Shown here in pieces: positions 1-10,771 of a stretch of DNA of 64,000 bases. Position 1 is the stretch's first letter, and every line of letters starts with the position of its first letter. Below the pieces are notes generated by a model. That model was not told where the DNA came from. It was given only the letters and a program-made list of their open reading frames with translations, and did no database searches. This DNA is from Methylobrevis albus (lineage in GTDB: Bacteria > Pseudomonadota > Alphaproteobacteria > Rhizobiales > Pleomorphomonadaceae), in contig NZ_JADZLT010000050.1 of the NCBI RefSeq assembly GCF_015904235.1, positions 62,001 through 126,000 of the forward strand, in the 5' to 3' direction. The position numbers and the translations under genes were made by a program.

Positions 1-878
1 AGGCCGGCGGCGCTCGCGGTCGCCGCCTCGCGCAAGTCAGGCAGGTGCAGGGCGGCAACGGCCTCGGCCCGCGCGGCCTCGCCTTGCGCGGCCTGGGCGT
101 CGGCCAGCGCCAGCACCGCCGCGTCGAAGGCGGCGGCGGCGTCCGCCTCCGCCGACACGGCCGCGCGCCAGCGCAGCCAGGCGGCGAGCGCCTCGTGCTT
201 GCGGATATCGGCGGAGAGGTTGCGGTAACGGCCGGCCTGGCGCGACTGGCGGCGCAGCGCGTCGAGCCGCAGGTCGATCTCGCGCAGCACGTCTTCCAGC
301 CGGTCGAGGTTCTGCTCGGCGGCGCGCAGGCGGATCTCGGCCTCGTTGCGGCGGCTGTGCAGGCCGGAAATGCCGGCGGCCTCCTCGAGGATCATCCGGC
401 GCGCGGTGGGCTTTGCCGCGATCAGCTCGCCGATCTGGCCCTGGCGCACCATCGCCGGCGAGCGGGCGCCGGTGGAGGCGTCCGCGAACAGCAGCTGGAC
501 GTCGCGGGCGCGCACCTCGCGGCCGTTGATGCGGTAGACCGAGCCGGCGGCGCGCTCGATCCGGCGCGAGACCTCCAGCATGTCGGCATCGTTGAAGGCG
601 GCGGGGGCGCGGCGGTCCTCGTTGCCGAGGAACAGCGTCACCTCGGCGCTGTTGCGCGCCGGGCGGTGGCCGGAGCCGGAGAAGATCACGTCGTCCATGC
701 CGGACGCGCGCATGTTCTTGTAGGAATTCTCGCCCATGACCCAGCGCAGGGCCTCGACGAGATTGGACTTGCCGCAGCCGTTCGGCCCGACCACGCCGGT
801 GAGGCCGGGCTCGATGACGAATTCGATCGGCTCCACGAAGGACTTGAAGCCGAGAATGCGGAGTTTCCTGAATCTCAT
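1..878 (-). CDS. smc: Chromosome segregation ATPase SMC, N-terminal part (runs off the window)
   Basis: Reading leftwards from an ATG at 878, this frame has no stop before the window edge, so only about 292 N-terminal residues are visible. It begins [14 protein letters not shown] and carries the Walker A loop GPNGCGKSN at residues 31-39. The Q-loop region (RQGQIGEL) lies near residue 146. Beyond about residue 180 the sequence is rich in Arg, Glu, Ala and Leu, as expected for the start of the first coiled-coil arm. SMC is the DNA-bound ATPase of the bacterial condensin complex (with ScpA and ScpB), which organises and segregates the chromosome. It is probably co-transcribed with the dsbA-like and DUF721 genes just upstream on the same strand, an order I recall as common in Rhizobiales. 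Confidence 0.95.
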   Translation of the reverse strand, partial: MRFRKLRILGFKSFVEPIEFVIEPGLTGVVGPNGCGKSNLVEALRWVMGENSYKNMRASGMDDVIFSGSGHRPARNSAEVTLFLGNEDRRAPAAFNDADMLEVSRRIERAAGSVYRINGREVRARDVQLLFADASTGARSPAMVRQGQIGELIAAKPTARRMILEEAAGISGLHSRRNEAEIRLRAAEQNLDRLEDVLREIDLRLDALRRQSRQAGRYRNLSADIRKHEALAAWLRWRAAVSAEADAAAAFDAAVLALADAQAAQGEAARAEAVAALHLPDLREAATASAAG

Positions 879-939
879 CCGTCAATCCGGGCCGGCGCCA
901 GCCGGGCGTGTTTCGCCCGGCCGGTCGTTCCGGTCGGGA

Positions 940-1581
940 TCAGCTCTTCAGCAGCGGCGTGATCGCGGCGTCGAGTTCGTCCATCGAGAGCGCGCCGCTC
1001 TTCTTCTCGCCGTTGATGAAGAAGGTCGGCGTCGCGTCGACGCCGAATTCCTGCGCCGCGCGATTGCGCACCCAGTTCACTCCATCGAGCAGCTCCTGGT
1101 TTTTCAAGGCCGCCTCGAAGCTTTCCTGTGTGAAACCGACCTGGCGGGCGATTCCGAGCAGCGCCGTGACCGGATCGTCGGTGTAGGCCCACTGGCGCTG
1201 CGTCTCGAACAGCAGCGACACCATCTCGAAATAGCGGTCGCCGGGAGCGGCGCGCGCCAGCATGAAGCCGGCGGCGGCGAGCGGGTCGAGCGGGAACTCG
1301 CGCAGGATGAAGCGCGCCTGCCCGGTGTCGACGTACTTGGTCTTGAACGCCTCATAGGTATCGGCGTGGAAGCGGGCGCAGTGGCCGCAGGTCATCGAGG
1401 CGTACTCGATGACGGTCACCGGCGCGGTCTCCTCGCCGAGGCTCATCTCGCCGAGCGGGCCGGGCACCATCAGCTTCACGCCGTCCACGGTCTGGGCGAA
1501 GCTCGCCCTGACGAAGCCCGGCAGCATCAGGAGGCCGATGCCGACGGCAGTGCCGGCGAGGAGGTCTCTACGGGTCAGCAT
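940..1581 (-). CDS. DsbA-family periplasmic thiol-disulfide oxidoreductase
   Basis: This 213-residue protein begins MLTRRDLLAG followed by a hydrophobic stretch to about residue 30, which reads as an export signal with a twin-arginine character (RR at 4-5). The thioredoxin-fold active site is CGHC at residues 65-68, and the cis-proline segment is TPTFF near residue 180. The family (DSBA-like thioredoxin, Pfam Thioredoxin_4 type) oxidises or isomerises cysteine pairs in the periplasm. It lies 61 nt upstream of smc and about 145 nt downstream of the DUF721 gene, all on the minus strand. The physiological substrate cannot be read from the sequence. It could act as a DsbA-like oxidase or a ScsC/BdbD-like protein. 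Confidence 0.9.
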   Translation of the reverse strand: MLTRRDLLAGTAVGIGLLMLPGFVRASFAQTVDGVKLMVPGPLGEMSLGEETAPVTVIEYASMTCGHCARFHADTYEAFKTKYVDTGQARFILREFPLDPLAAAGFMLARAAPGDRYFEMVSLLFETQRQWAYTDDPVTALLGIARQVGFTQESFEAALKNQELLDGVNWVRNRAAQEFGVDATPTFFINGEKKSGALSMDELDAAITPLLKS

Positions 1582-1726
1582 CTCGGTTTCCTCTTCCTTG
1601 CCCGCCGGTGCGGGGTCTGTTCGTGCGATCTCATGCGGTAATTATGGCCGGAGAACGCCCGCGCCAAAACCTATTTCGGCCACGACGCGGCGGCGCGTTC
1701 AGCTTTTCGTGAAAGCCGGGCCGGGA

Positions 1727-2266
1727 TCAGCGGCGATCGCGCTGCGCGACGGCACGGCCGAGCCGCTCGACGGCCGCCCTGAGGCCGTCGTCGGCGATCG
1801 GCGCGCAGGTCGCCGTCACCCGCGCCGCATCGGCGGGCAGCAGCGGGCCGGGGCGCGGCCTTGCATGCTTCGCCGGCCGGCGTAGCGGCGTCTGCACCAG
1901 CTTGATGCGGCCGACGGCCTTCCAGCCGAAGAACATGTTGATCCGCTCCATCACCACCGGCAGCTCGTGCTGCAACCGCAGCGCCACCGACGGCGCGCAG
2001 CGCAACGTCAGTGTCGCCGGCTCGGAGGTCTCGCTCTCGACTCCCTTCGGCAGGCGCGGCCAGGCGAGCTTGTCGGGCTGGGTGGTGCCGGCGTAGACGC
2101 CGCCGATGATGTCGGGCCAGTGGGCGACGAGATCGACCGTGGTGAAGCCGCGCTTGCGGCAGGCGGGCGCCAGCGCCGCGCCGATGATGTCGGCGAGCGG
2201 ACGCGCGCCGCGGCGGCGGGCGGCGGCGGATGGATCGCCCTGCGGCGGCTTCGAGGTGGTGGACAT
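1727..2266 (-). CDS. DUF721 (DciA-like) domain protein
   Basis: A 179-residue protein with the DUF721 core near residues 20-120, including LADIIGAALAPACRKRG and the VAHWPDIIG segment. Some members of this family (DciA) load the replicative helicase DnaB in bacteria lacking DnaC or DnaI. In Rhizobiales the gene between mutY and a dsbA-like gene is usually annotated only as DUF721, so a DciA role is inference. The C-terminal 50 residues are Arg/Pro/Ala-rich and less conserved in appearance. It is divergent from mutY, sharing a 125-nt intergenic region that should hold both promoters, although I see no convincing boxes there. Confidence 0.85.
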   Translation of the reverse strand: MSTTSKPPQGDPSAAARRRGARPLADIIGAALAPACRKRGFTTVDLVAHWPDIIGGVYAGTTQPDKLAWPRLPKGVESETSEPATLTLRCAPSVALRLQHELPVVMERINMFFGWKAVGRIKLVQTPLRRPAKHARPRPGPLLPADAARVTATCAPIADDGLRAAVERLGRAVAQRDRR

Positions 2267-2391
2267 CGTCGTTCGGCCCGCTGCTGTCGCGGCCGACTGA
2301 GCGCGATGCGGCCCGGCTTGTCAACGCCGGGGCTGTACCCGCGTGTTTTCCGGGGGTTGCCTCGACGCCCGAACCGGACACATGTCGGCCG

Positions 2392-3519
2392 ATGCCGCTA
2401 GATATTCCTCCCGGATTCCCCCTCGACCCGCCCCCCGGCCAACCCGAGCCCGAACCTCGGGCTTTCGCCGCCGATCTCCTCGCCTGGTACGACCGCCATG
2501 CCCGGGTGCTGCCGTGGCGCGTGGCGCCGGCGGACCGGGCCGCGGGCGTGCGGCCGGATCCCTACCGGGTCTGGCTGTCGGAGATCATGCTGCAGCAGAC
2601 CACGGTCGCCGCGGTGAAGAGCTATTTCGAGGCCTTCACCTTGCGCTGGCCCCGGCTGGTCGATCTCGCCGCCGCGACGCGAGACGAGGTGATGAGCGCC
2701 TGGGCGGGGCTCGGCTACTATTCCCGCGCCCGCAACCTCAAGGCGTGCGCCGAGACGGTGGCGCAGGCGCACGGCGGCGTGTTTCCGGCCAGCGAGGCGG
2801 GCTTGCGCGCCCTGCCCGGCATCGGCCCCTACACCGCCGCGGCGATCGCCGCGATCGCCTTCGACGAGGTCGCCACCGTCGTCGACGGCAACGTAGAGCG
2901 CGTCGTCTCGCGGCTCTACCGCATCCTGACGCCGCTGCCGCTGGCGAAGGCCGAGATCCGCGTGCTCGCCGAGCGGCTGACGCCCGCCGCGCGGCCCGGC
3001 GACTATGCGCAGGCGATGATGGATCTCGGCGCGACGATCTGCACCCCGAAGCGGCCGGCCTGCAGCCTCTGCCCGGTCAACACCGTGTGCGCCGCCGCCG
3101 CCGTCGGCGACCCGGACGGGTTTCCGGTGAAGGCCCCGAAGGCCGTGCGGCCGATCCGGCACGGCCATGCCTTCGTTGCGGTGCGGGAGGACGGGGCGGT
3201 GCTCTTGCGCCGGCGCGCCGACAAGGGGCTGCTCGGCGGCATGGCCGAGGTGCCGGGGACGGACTGGACCACGGAGCGGCCCGCCGCGCCGCCACCGTTC
3301 GCCGCGGCCTGGCGGCGGCTGGCGGTGCCGGTGGAGCACACCTTCACCCACTTCCACCTCGTGCTGCACGTCTGGCACGCGGCGGTGGGCGGGGCGGCGC
3401 CGGCGCCCGACGGGCACTGGTGGTCGGAACCGGACAAGCTCGGCAGCGAGGCGCTGCCGAGCCTGATGCGCAAGGTGGTGGAGGCGGCGGTGCCCGGCGC
3501 GGGGCGCCGGCGGCCGTGA
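2392..3519 (+). CDS. mutY: Adenine DNA glycosylase MutY
   Basis: Removes adenine mispaired with 8-oxoguanine. The frame is open further upstream, but ATG 2392 (MPLDIPPGFP) gives 375 residues, the normal size. The catalytic Glu lies in SEIMLQQT (E64). The helix-hairpin-helix LPGIGPYTAAAI is at 141-152, and the catalytic Asp in VVDGNVER is D165. The 4Fe-4S cysteines follow the C-x6-C-x2-C-x5-C pattern at C217, C224, C227 and C233. The C-terminal third, with HTFTHFHLVLHVW, is the NUDIX-like domain that recognises oxidised guanine. It converges with the chemoreceptor gene only 19 nt downstream. All key residues are present. Confidence 0.97.
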   Translation: MPLDIPPGFPLDPPPGQPEPEPRAFAADLLAWYDRHARVLPWRVAPADRAAGVRPDPYRVWLSEIMLQQTTVAAVKSYFEAFTLRWPRLVDLAAATRDEVMSAWAGLGYYSRARNLKACAETVAQAHGGVFPASEAGLRALPGIGPYTAAAIAAIAFDEVATVVDGNVERVVSRLYRILTPLPLAKAEIRVLAERLTPAARPGDYAQAMMDLGATICTPKRPACSLCPVNTVCAAAAVGDPDGFPVKAPKAVRPIRHGHAFVAVREDGAVLLRRRADKGLLGGMAEVPGTDWTTERPAAPPPFAAAWRRLAVPVEHTFTHFHLVLHVWHAAVGGAAPAPDGHWWSEPDKLGSEALPSLMRKVVEAAVPGAGRRRP

Positions 3520-3538
3520 GGCCGCGGGCGTCGCCGGA

Positions 3539-4873
3539 TCAGGCGGCCTTGGCCTGGGCGAGGAACGAGTCGATCTCGCTCTTCAGCCGCGCGAGCTGAT
3601 CGTCGAGCTTCGACCGGGCCGCGGCGACGTCGGCCGCGGTGCGGCTCGAGGTCGCGACCGTGCCGCGCAGCAGGTCCATGCCGTGGGCGATGCTGTTGGT
3701 GTTCTCGGCCGTGCTCTGCACGGTGCGGGCGATGTCCGAGGTCGCGGCCGTCTGCTCTTCGACCGCGGCGGCGATCGAGGTGGCGATCTCGCTGACCTCG
3801 CCGATCACCGCCGAGATTTCCTTGATCTGCTCGACGTTGCCGTGCGTCGCCTGCTGCATCGCGCCGATGCGGTTGGCGATCTCGGTGGTCGCCTTGGCGG
3901 TCTGCCCGGCGAGCGCCTTCACTTCCGACGCGACCACGGCGAAGCCGCGGCCCGCCTCGCCGGCGCGCGCCGCCTCGATGGTGGCGTTGAGCGCCAGCAG
4001 ATTGGTCTGGCCGGCGATGTCGTTGATGAGTTGCACGACGGCGCCGATCTCCTTGGCCCGTTCGGCGAGGCCGATCACCGCGTCGCTGACCTTTGCGGTG
4101 CTGGAGGCGGCGAGGCGGGCGATTTCGGCGGAGCGGATCGACTGGGTGCCGATCTCGGCGATCGAGGCGGCGAGCTCTTCCGTGGCGGCGGCGCCGGTCT
4201 GCACGTTGGTGGCCGTGGTCGCGGCGGCATCGGCGATCTTGTCGACCCGGGTCGTGGCGTCGGCGGTCGCCCCGGCGAGGTTGCGGGCGCTGCTGTCGAG
4301 GGCGAGGCTCGCGTCGGCGGAGATGCCGAGCGTCACCTGAACGGCTTCGGAGAACTGGGTGATCGCGCGGCCGAGCGATTCACCGCGGCGCTGGCGTTCT
4401 TCGAGCAGGCTGTCCTGATAGACGGAGATCGCGAAATCCATGTCGAGCATGATCGCGGTCTGAACGGCGGCGAGCTTTGCGGCGAGCAGCGATGGCCGCA
4501 GCTTGTTGCGCGACACGAGGACCAGCGTAATCCGCTTCATCACGTAGGCGTAGGCGCCGATGTACCAGCGCGGCTCGAGGCCGATGCGGTGATGCGTCAG
4601 GCCGATGGTACGGATGCTCTTGACGTAGTCTTCGTCGAAGCGACCGTCGAAAAGACGCTGCCAATGCTTCGACTGTGCGCCGATCAGGCGGCCCTGCTGC
4701 GTACCAACCATTGCAGCGAGCGCCGGCACCTTGGTCAAATGCTGGTAGAAGCCTTGCAGGATCGTCGGGAGATCGGTGGAAAGATCGGCCCAGGCGAGCG
4801 GGAGCAACCGCCTTACCTCGTCATTTACATCAAGAAACGAGAGACGGACGGCCAAGCCATCGTCGATCTGCAT
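3539..4873 (-). CDS. Globin-coupled soluble methyl-accepting chemotaxis protein (HemAT-like)
   Basis: A 444-residue chemoreceptor with no transmembrane segment. Residues 1-160 form a protoglobin-type sensor with the family motif around [16 protein letters not shown]; by alignment to that motif the proximal heme histidine is H94. The rest is a methyl-accepting coiled coil, with the conserved signalling hairpin tip [20 protein letters not shown] and the following [13 protein letters not shown]. There is no C-terminal CheR/CheB-docking pentapeptide. Globin-coupled sensors of this kind bind O2 and mediate aerotaxis through CheA. The start ATG is preceded by GGAG with an 8-nt spacing. Its 186-nt upstream region is unusually AT-rich for this window. 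Confidence 0.93.
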   Translation of the reverse strand: MQIDDGLAVRLSFLDVNDEVRRLLPLAWADLSTDLPTILQGFYQHLTKVPALAAMVGTQQGRLIGAQSKHWQRLFDGRFDEDYVKSIRTIGLTHHRIGLEPRWYIGAYAYVMKRITLVLVSRNKLRPSLLAAKLAAVQTAIMLDMDFAISVYQDSLLEERQRRGESLGRAITQFSEAVQVTLGISADASLALDSSARNLAGATADATTRVDKIADAAATTATNVQTGAAATEELAASIAEIGTQSIRSAEIARLAASSTAKVSDAVIGLAERAKEIGAVVQLINDIAGQTNLLALNATIEAARAGEAGRGFAVVASEVKALAGQTAKATTEIANRIGAMQQATHGNVEQIKEISAVIGEVSEIATSIAAAVEEQTAATSDIARTVQSTAENTNSIAHGMDLLRGTVATSSRTAADVAAARSKLDDQLARLKSEIDSFLAQAKAA

Positions 4874-5059
4874 AGTTTAGCTCCGAGAACTTAATTTTGC
4901 GACGGTTCGCATTAACATCGAAGCTCTCGAAATCTAAAAAATTTGTTATCTTAATCACATATGCGGAATTAGACTTACGTTCTCCACTTCTGAAACAAAT
5001 AAATTCAAAGTCTAACAATTTGCCGGGAAGTGATCGGACCGACTCCCCGGCGGAAATTC
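4874..5059. promoter_or_regulatory. AT-rich upstream region of the chemoreceptor gene
   Basis: This gap between the end of ccrM and the start of the chemoreceptor is conspicuously AT-rich (for example 4917-4990) compared with its GC-rich surroundings. It contains one GANTC site (GACTC at 5041-5045), the CcrM methylation target. It probably holds the chemoreceptor promoter. I could not assign confident -35/-10 boxes, and a short remnant of transferred DNA is an alternative. Confidence 0.4.
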
Positions 5060-6332
<1,273 letters not shown>

Positions 6333-6495
6333 GGTGCCGCGACTGATTTCGCAGTGTTGTCAATGATTTGTTTACCATGCCGCCCGCCGGGCGGATCGCG
6401 GAGCGGGCGCGGGCGTCGCATACGCGTTCGGCGGCTTGTGCTATTTCTTCGACGATCGGCAGCGCGCGGCGGCCGAATCAGCGACAGGAGCGCCG

Positions 6496-8034
6496 ATGAG
6501 TGACGAGACCGGAGCGACGCCGCTCGGCGGCATGGTGCAGGCCCCCCCGGCGCCGATGGCCGGCGAAGTGGGACAGCCGCCGCACGTGCCCTTCGAGGAC
6601 TTCACCGATCCGGTCGCGGCCGTCGACCGGCTGCAGGAGCTCTACCTGCGCAACACCGGCTTCCTGCGCAACGCCTTCGACCAGACGGTGGCGTCCGGCG
6701 GCGGCGAGGGGCGCTACCGCGCCTGCTATCCGATGGTGCGCCTGACCACGACCACCTTCACGCAGATCGACTCGCGCCTCTCCTACGGCCACGTTCCTGG
6801 CCCCGGCGTCTATGCGACGACGATCTCGCGGCCCGAGCTGTTTCGCGACTACCTGATCGACCAGTTCGGCCTCCTGATGCGTAATCACGGCGTCGCGGTC
6901 GAAGTCGGCGAATCCGACGTGCCGATCCCGCTGCACTTCGCCTTCTTCGAGGGCGCGCACGTCGACGGGTCGGCGGTCGAGGCGATGGCGCGGCCGCTGC
7001 GAGACATCTTCGACGTGCCGGATCTCGCGATCACCGACGATGCGATCGCCAACGGCACCGCCGAATACAAGCCCGGCGACGTGATGCCGCTCGCCCCCTT
7101 CACGGCGCCGCGCATCGACTATTCGCTGCACCGGCTGCAACACTACACGGCGACCGACCCGCGCCATTTCCAGAACTTCGTGCTGTTCACGAACTACCAG
7201 TTCTACGTCGACGAGTTCGCGATCCGGGCGCGCGAATTGATGGCGCGCGGCGACAGCGCCTATTCGGCCTTCGCCGAGCCCGGCAACGTGCTGACGCTGT
7301 CGGGCGAAAGCGCGCCGTCGAGCGGCACGCCGCTGGCCCGGCTGCCGCAGATGCCGGCCTACCACCTGATCCGGCCGGACAGCTCGGGCATCACCCTCGT
7401 CAACATCGGCGTCGGCCCGTCGAACGCCAAGACGATCACCGACCACATCGCCGTTCTGCGGCCGCACGCCTGGCTGATGCTCGGCCACTGCGCCGGCCTG
7501 CGCAACAGCCAGAAGCTCGGCGACTATGTGCTCGCGCACGGCTATGTGCGCGAGGACCACGTGCTCGACGCCGACCTGCCGCCCTGGGTGCCGATCCCAC
7601 CGCTCGCCGAGGTGCAGGTGGCGCTGGAGGAGGCGGTCGAGGAGGTGACGGGGCTGGAGGGCTGGGAGCTGAAGCGGATCATGCGCACCGGCACGGTCGC
7701 CACCATCGACAACCGCAACTGGGAACTGCGCGACCACCGCGAGCCGGTGCAGCGTTTTTCGCAGTCGCGCGCGGTGGCGCTCGACATGGAATCGGCGACG
7801 ATCGCGGCGAACGGTTTTCGTTTCCGCGTGCCCTACGGCACCCTGCTCTGCGTCTCGGACAAGCCGCTGCACGGCGAACTCAAGCTGCCGGGCATGGCGA
7901 GCACCTTCTACCGGACCCAGGTCAACCAGCACCTCGAGATCGGCATCCGCGCCATGGAGGCGCTGCGCGCGATGCCGCCCGAACGGCTGCATTCGCGCAA
8001 GCTGCGCAGCTTCATGGAGACGGCGTTCCAGTAG
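6496..8034 (+). CDS. amn: AMP nucleosidase
   Basis: Hydrolyses AMP to adenine and ribose 5-phosphate in purine salvage and control of adenylate pools. ATG 6496 is preceded by AGGAG at 6486-6490, so the longer upstream frame is rejected; the product has 512 residues against about 484 in E. coli. The N-terminal half (about 1-270) has segments such as CYPMVRLTTTTFTQIDSRLSYGH and the RPELFRDYL region typical of AMP nucleosidase. The C-terminal half is the phosphorylase-like fold, with GVGPSNAKTITDHIAVLRPH and LMLGHCAGLR, ending in the VALDMESATIAANG segment. It appears monocistronic. Confidence 0.95.
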   Translation: MSDETGATPLGGMVQAPPAPMAGEVGQPPHVPFEDFTDPVAAVDRLQELYLRNTGFLRNAFDQTVASGGGEGRYRACYPMVRLTTTTFTQIDSRLSYGHVPGPGVYATTISRPELFRDYLIDQFGLLMRNHGVAVEVGESDVPIPLHFAFFEGAHVDGSAVEAMARPLRDIFDVPDLAITDDAIANGTAEYKPGDVMPLAPFTAPRIDYSLHRLQHYTATDPRHFQNFVLFTNYQFYVDEFAIRARELMARGDSAYSAFAEPGNVLTLSGESAPSSGTPLARLPQMPAYHLIRPDSSGITLVNIGVGPSNAKTITDHIAVLRPHAWLMLGHCAGLRNSQKLGDYVLAHGYVREDHVLDADLPPWVPIPPLAEVQVALEEAVEEVTGLEGWELKRIMRTGTVATIDNRNWELRDHREPVQRFSQSRAVALDMESATIAANGFRFRVPYGTLLCVSDKPLHGELKLPGMASTFYRTQVNQHLEIGIRAMEALRAMPPERLHSRKLRSFMETAFQ

Positions 8035-8184
8035 CGATCCGGCGGCGGCGCGGCGCAGGCCGCGCCGCGCAGGCCGGCCCTGCGGTGCGCCCGGGGTGCT
8101 TCCTGGCGCCGGCTCTGCTACATCTCAGCCCGCTGCCGAGCCGGTAAGGGCCGGGCGCGGCCTTGACCCGACCGAAAGTTTCTC

Positions 8185-8862
8185 ATGCTGACCATTTTCG
8201 ATTGCGACGGCGTTCTGGTGGATTCCGAGTTGCTGGCCGCGGAAGTCAACGCCGAATTCTTCAAGGACGTCGGCTACGACCTGACGCCGGCCGAGCTGAT
8301 CATCCGCTTCGCCGGGCTCACCGGCGACGAGATCGCCGCCACCATCGAGCGCGAGATCGGCCGCCTGCTGCCCGAGGACATGAAGCCGAAGATCGACGCC
8401 GAGATCGATCGCCGCCTCGCCACCGTCAAGGCGATCGCCGGCATCCACGAACTGCTCGACGTGCTCGAGGGGCCGCGCTGCATCTGCTCGAACTCATCCT
8501 CGGCCCGCCTCGCGATCTCGCTCGGCGCGACCGGGCTCTACGACCGCTTCAAGCCTTATGTCTTCTCCGCCCGCGACGTGCGTCAGGGCCGCGGCAAGCC
8601 GGCGCCGGACGTGTTCCTGCACGCCGCCGAGGTGTTCGGGGTCGACCCGCGCGATGCGGTGGTGATCGAGGATTCAACGCACGGCGTGATCGCTGCGGTC
8701 GCCGCCGGCATGCGCGTGATCGGCTTCACCGGCGGCGCCCACACCTGGAGCGGCCACGCCGACGCGCTCACCGAAGCGGGCGCGGAGACGGTCGTGAAAC
8801 GCCTCACCGACGTCGCGCCGACGATCGACGCGGTGCGGAGCTGGGGCGGCGTGCAGGGGTAA
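8185..8862 (+). CDS. HAD-superfamily phosphatase (GmhB/YieH/beta-PGM-like)
   Basis: A 225-residue HAD hydrolase. Motif I is FDCDGVLVDSE (D6 nucleophile, D8 acid/base), motif II is in ICSNSS, motif III is the Lys of GKPAPDVF, and motif IV is VIEDSTHG. The helical cap after motif I suits subfamily I members that act on small sugar phosphates, such as 6-phosphogluconate phosphatase YieH. The true substrate cannot be told from the sequence. It sits 150 nt after amn and is followed by a composite palindromic repeat rather than a gene. Confidence 0.88.
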   Translation: MLTIFDCDGVLVDSELLAAEVNAEFFKDVGYDLTPAELIIRFAGLTGDEIAATIEREIGRLLPEDMKPKIDAEIDRRLATVKAIAGIHELLDVLEGPRCICSNSSSARLAISLGATGLYDRFKPYVFSARDVRQGRGKPAPDVFLHAAEVFGVDPRDAVVIEDSTHGVIAAVAAGMRVIGFTGGAHTWSGHADALTEAGAETVVKRLTDVAPTIDAVRSWGGVQG

Positions 8863-8880
8863 GTCCGTGCCGTGGGGCTT

Positions 8881-9039
8881 CCCCCCTCCCTGTCCCTCCC
8901 CCGCTTCGCGGGAGAGGGGACGATGGGCGACAGGGCCTTCACAACACGAAGCCTTCGCCGAACCGACGCATCAGTGAGGCGAGCGCCCTCACCTCCTGCG
9001 TCCCCTCTCCTGCGAAGCGGGGGAGGGACAGGGAGGGGG
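8881..9039. repeat. 159-bp composite palindromic element, copy 1
   Basis: The outer arms (about 8881-8922 and 8999-9039) are inverted repeats of a CCCTCCCTGTCCCTCCCC-type sequence with a TTCGC centre. They enclose a 75-bp asymmetric core containing GATGGGCGA at one end and GCGCCCTCACCTCCTGCG at the other. The same element, also 159 bp, occurs at 38585-38743 in the opposite orientation. It lies between the convergent HAD and peroxiredoxin genes. No ORF or transposase is visible inside, so it is a non-coding dispersed repeat, perhaps a miniature transposable or REP-like element. Confidence 0.85.
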
Positions 9040-9078
9040 CCGCCCCACGGCGAGACGCCCCCTCCCCCCAAAAAAACC

Positions 9079-9564
9079 TCAGAGCTTCTCGAGCACCGCG
9101 GCCGCACCCGAGACCGTTGCCTTGCCCGGCGCTTCCTCGATATCCAGCGAGGTGACGACGCCGTCGTCGACGATCATCGCGTAGCGCTTGGAGCGGAGGC
9201 CGAGGCCGCCGCCGGAGAGGTCGATATCGAGGCCGGTCGCCTTGGCGAAGTCGGCCGAGCCGTCGGCGAGGAAGGTGATCTTGCCGTCGGCGCCGGTGGC
9301 GGCGGCCCAGGCCTTCATGACGAAGACGTCGTTGACCGCGACGCAGGCGATGGTGTCGACGCCCTTCGCCTTGAACGCGTCGGCGTTCTCGAGGAAGCCC
9401 GGCAGGTGGTTCATGTGGCAGGTCGGCGTGAAGGCGCCGGGCACGGCGAACAGCACCACCTTCTTGCCGGCGAAGACGTCGGCCGTCGTCACTTCGGCCG
9501 GGCCGTCGGCCGTCGAGATCTTGAACTTCGCATCGGGCAGCGTGTCGCCAACGGCAATCGTCAT
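9079..9564 (-). CDS. Peroxiredoxin (Prx5/AhpE-like, redoxin domain)
   Basis: This 161-residue protein reduces hydrogen peroxide and organic peroxides. The peroxidatic cysteine lies in PGAFTPTCH (C49), the Prx5-family signature, and a second Cys at about 74 (TIACVAVND) could serve in resolution. The start at 9564 (MTIAVGDTLP) follows AAGGAG at 9571-9576, so longer forms are rejected. The predicted protein has no signal peptide and is cytoplasmic. It lies downstream of the DsbD-N-like gene on the same strand with a 132-nt gap; both are thiol-redox proteins, though that pairing may be only positional. Confidence 0.92.
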   Translation of the reverse strand: MTIAVGDTLPDAKFKISTADGPAEVTTADVFAGKKVVLFAVPGAFTPTCHMNHLPGFLENADAFKAKGVDTIACVAVNDVFVMKAWAAATGADGKITFLADGSADFAKATGLDIDLSGGGLGLRSKRYAMIVDDGVVTSLDIEEAPGKATVSGAAAVLEKL

Positions 9565-9696
9565 CAAACTCTCCTTGGGGGGCATCCGGTCGCCGCAATG
9601 CGCGGTGCGGCCGGATGGAAAAAGACCTGTCCTTGATAGGCCAAGGCAGCGGCCGGCGACAAGCGCGCGCCGCACGGATCCGGGCGGGATCGAAGA

Positions 9697-10521
9697 TCAG
9701 GGAACGCGGCGCTCGGCCTCGGTGGCGCGGCCGTCCTGCACCGCGACCAAGGTGATCGCCCCGCCGGCCGGGTCGGTACCCTTCGGCAGGCCGCGCAGGG
9801 CCAGCAGGAAGCGGCCGGGGGCCGACGGATCCGGCTGCGGCAGCGGCAGCGCCCAGCCCTCCGGCCCGACGGCGAAGAGGTCGACCGGACCACCGCCCGG
9901 CGCCGGGGTGGTTTCGATCGCGAGCACGGGCGGTCCCTCGCCCGGCGCGAGGCGGCTGACGCCGAGGATTGCCGGATGAACGCCCGGCGCCTCGGCCCGC
10001 GGCACCGCCGCCCGGGCGGCCGCGACCGCGGCGCGGCCGGCCTCGTCGCCGCGCGCCCCCGGCAACAGCAGCTTGTCGAGCCGCGCGTGACCGGGCACGC
10101 AAATCATGTCGCAGAAGCCGAAGAAGAGGTCGATGGAGAGCGACACCGGCACGGCCGGATCGACCGGCACCACGGTGATCGGCAGCACCACGCCGCCCGG
10201 ATAGACGATGGAACTGGCGTAGCCGTCGTAATGGCGGCTCGGTGCCGGCCAGGCGATGACGAGCTTTTCGAGATTGCGGCTGCCTTCGGTCGAGATCACC
10301 GGCGGCAGGCCGGCCTCGCCGGGATAGCGCCAGTAGGTGTGCCAGTCGGGCGGCAGGCCGATCGCGAGGCCGACCTCGTAGCCGGCATCATTGGTGCCTG
10401 CGACGAGCAGCCGGACCTCGGGCGTCGGCACCACGGGGCCGGCCGCGGCGACGGCCATGCCGAAGAGCAGGGCGAAGAGAGACCCGCAGAGCGACCGCGC
10501 CGAAACCGAAAGTGCCTGCAC
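9697..10521 (-). CDS. Exported DsbD N-terminal-like (protein-disulfide reductase) domain protein
   Basis: The sequence fits the DsbD alpha-domain family (DsbD_N). Landmarks are PPDWHTYWRYPGEAGLPP near residue 65, then SRHYDGYASSIVYPG, and the cysteine pair in FFGFCDMICVPGHARL. No transmembrane or thioredoxin domain of full DsbD follows, so this is a free-standing periplasmic module. I chose GTG 10521, because AGGAA lies upstream and the residues that follow read as a signal peptide (ARSLCGSLFALLFGMAVAAA). A GTG at 10644 would add about 41 residues. It is divergent from the AlgH/YqgE gene. Its electron donor is not encoded nearby. Confidence 0.8.
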   Translation of the reverse strand: MQALSVSARSLCGSLFALLFGMAVAAAGPVVPTPEVRLLVAGTNDAGYEVGLAIGLPPDWHTYWRYPGEAGLPPVISTEGSRNLEKLVIAWPAPSRHYDGYASSIVYPGGVVLPITVVPVDPAVPVSLSIDLFFGFCDMICVPGHARLDKLLLPGARGDEAGRAAVAAARAAVPRAEAPGVHPAILGVSRLAPGEGPPVLAIETTPAPGGGPVDLFAVGPEGWALPLPQPDPSAPGRFLLALRGLPKGTDPAGGAITLVAVQDGRATEAERRVP

Positions 10522-10771
10522 CGGATGTTCCTGCCTGACGGGGACCGCCCCTCTTACGACAGCGGCGCGGGCCACGACGAGAGAAAACCGCGCGCGGCCG
10601 CGACACGAGCCCGTGAAGCCGAGCGGCGGAGGCCGCGGCGCCACAATTCAATTGAAGTGCGTCGATTCCCTTGCGGCGCGAACAGGGGTATCGTCGTCTC
10701 TCCGCAACCCTCGCGCCGAGACGGGGAACGGATGAGAGCCCGCCAGCCTCTCGCAATGGACCCTGAACCGT

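Noticed and set aside
37..885. Minus-strand ORF beginning MTDEIQET overlapping the smc start
   Set aside because: It is a shifted reading of smc. The correct frame starts at 878 and shows the Walker A loop.
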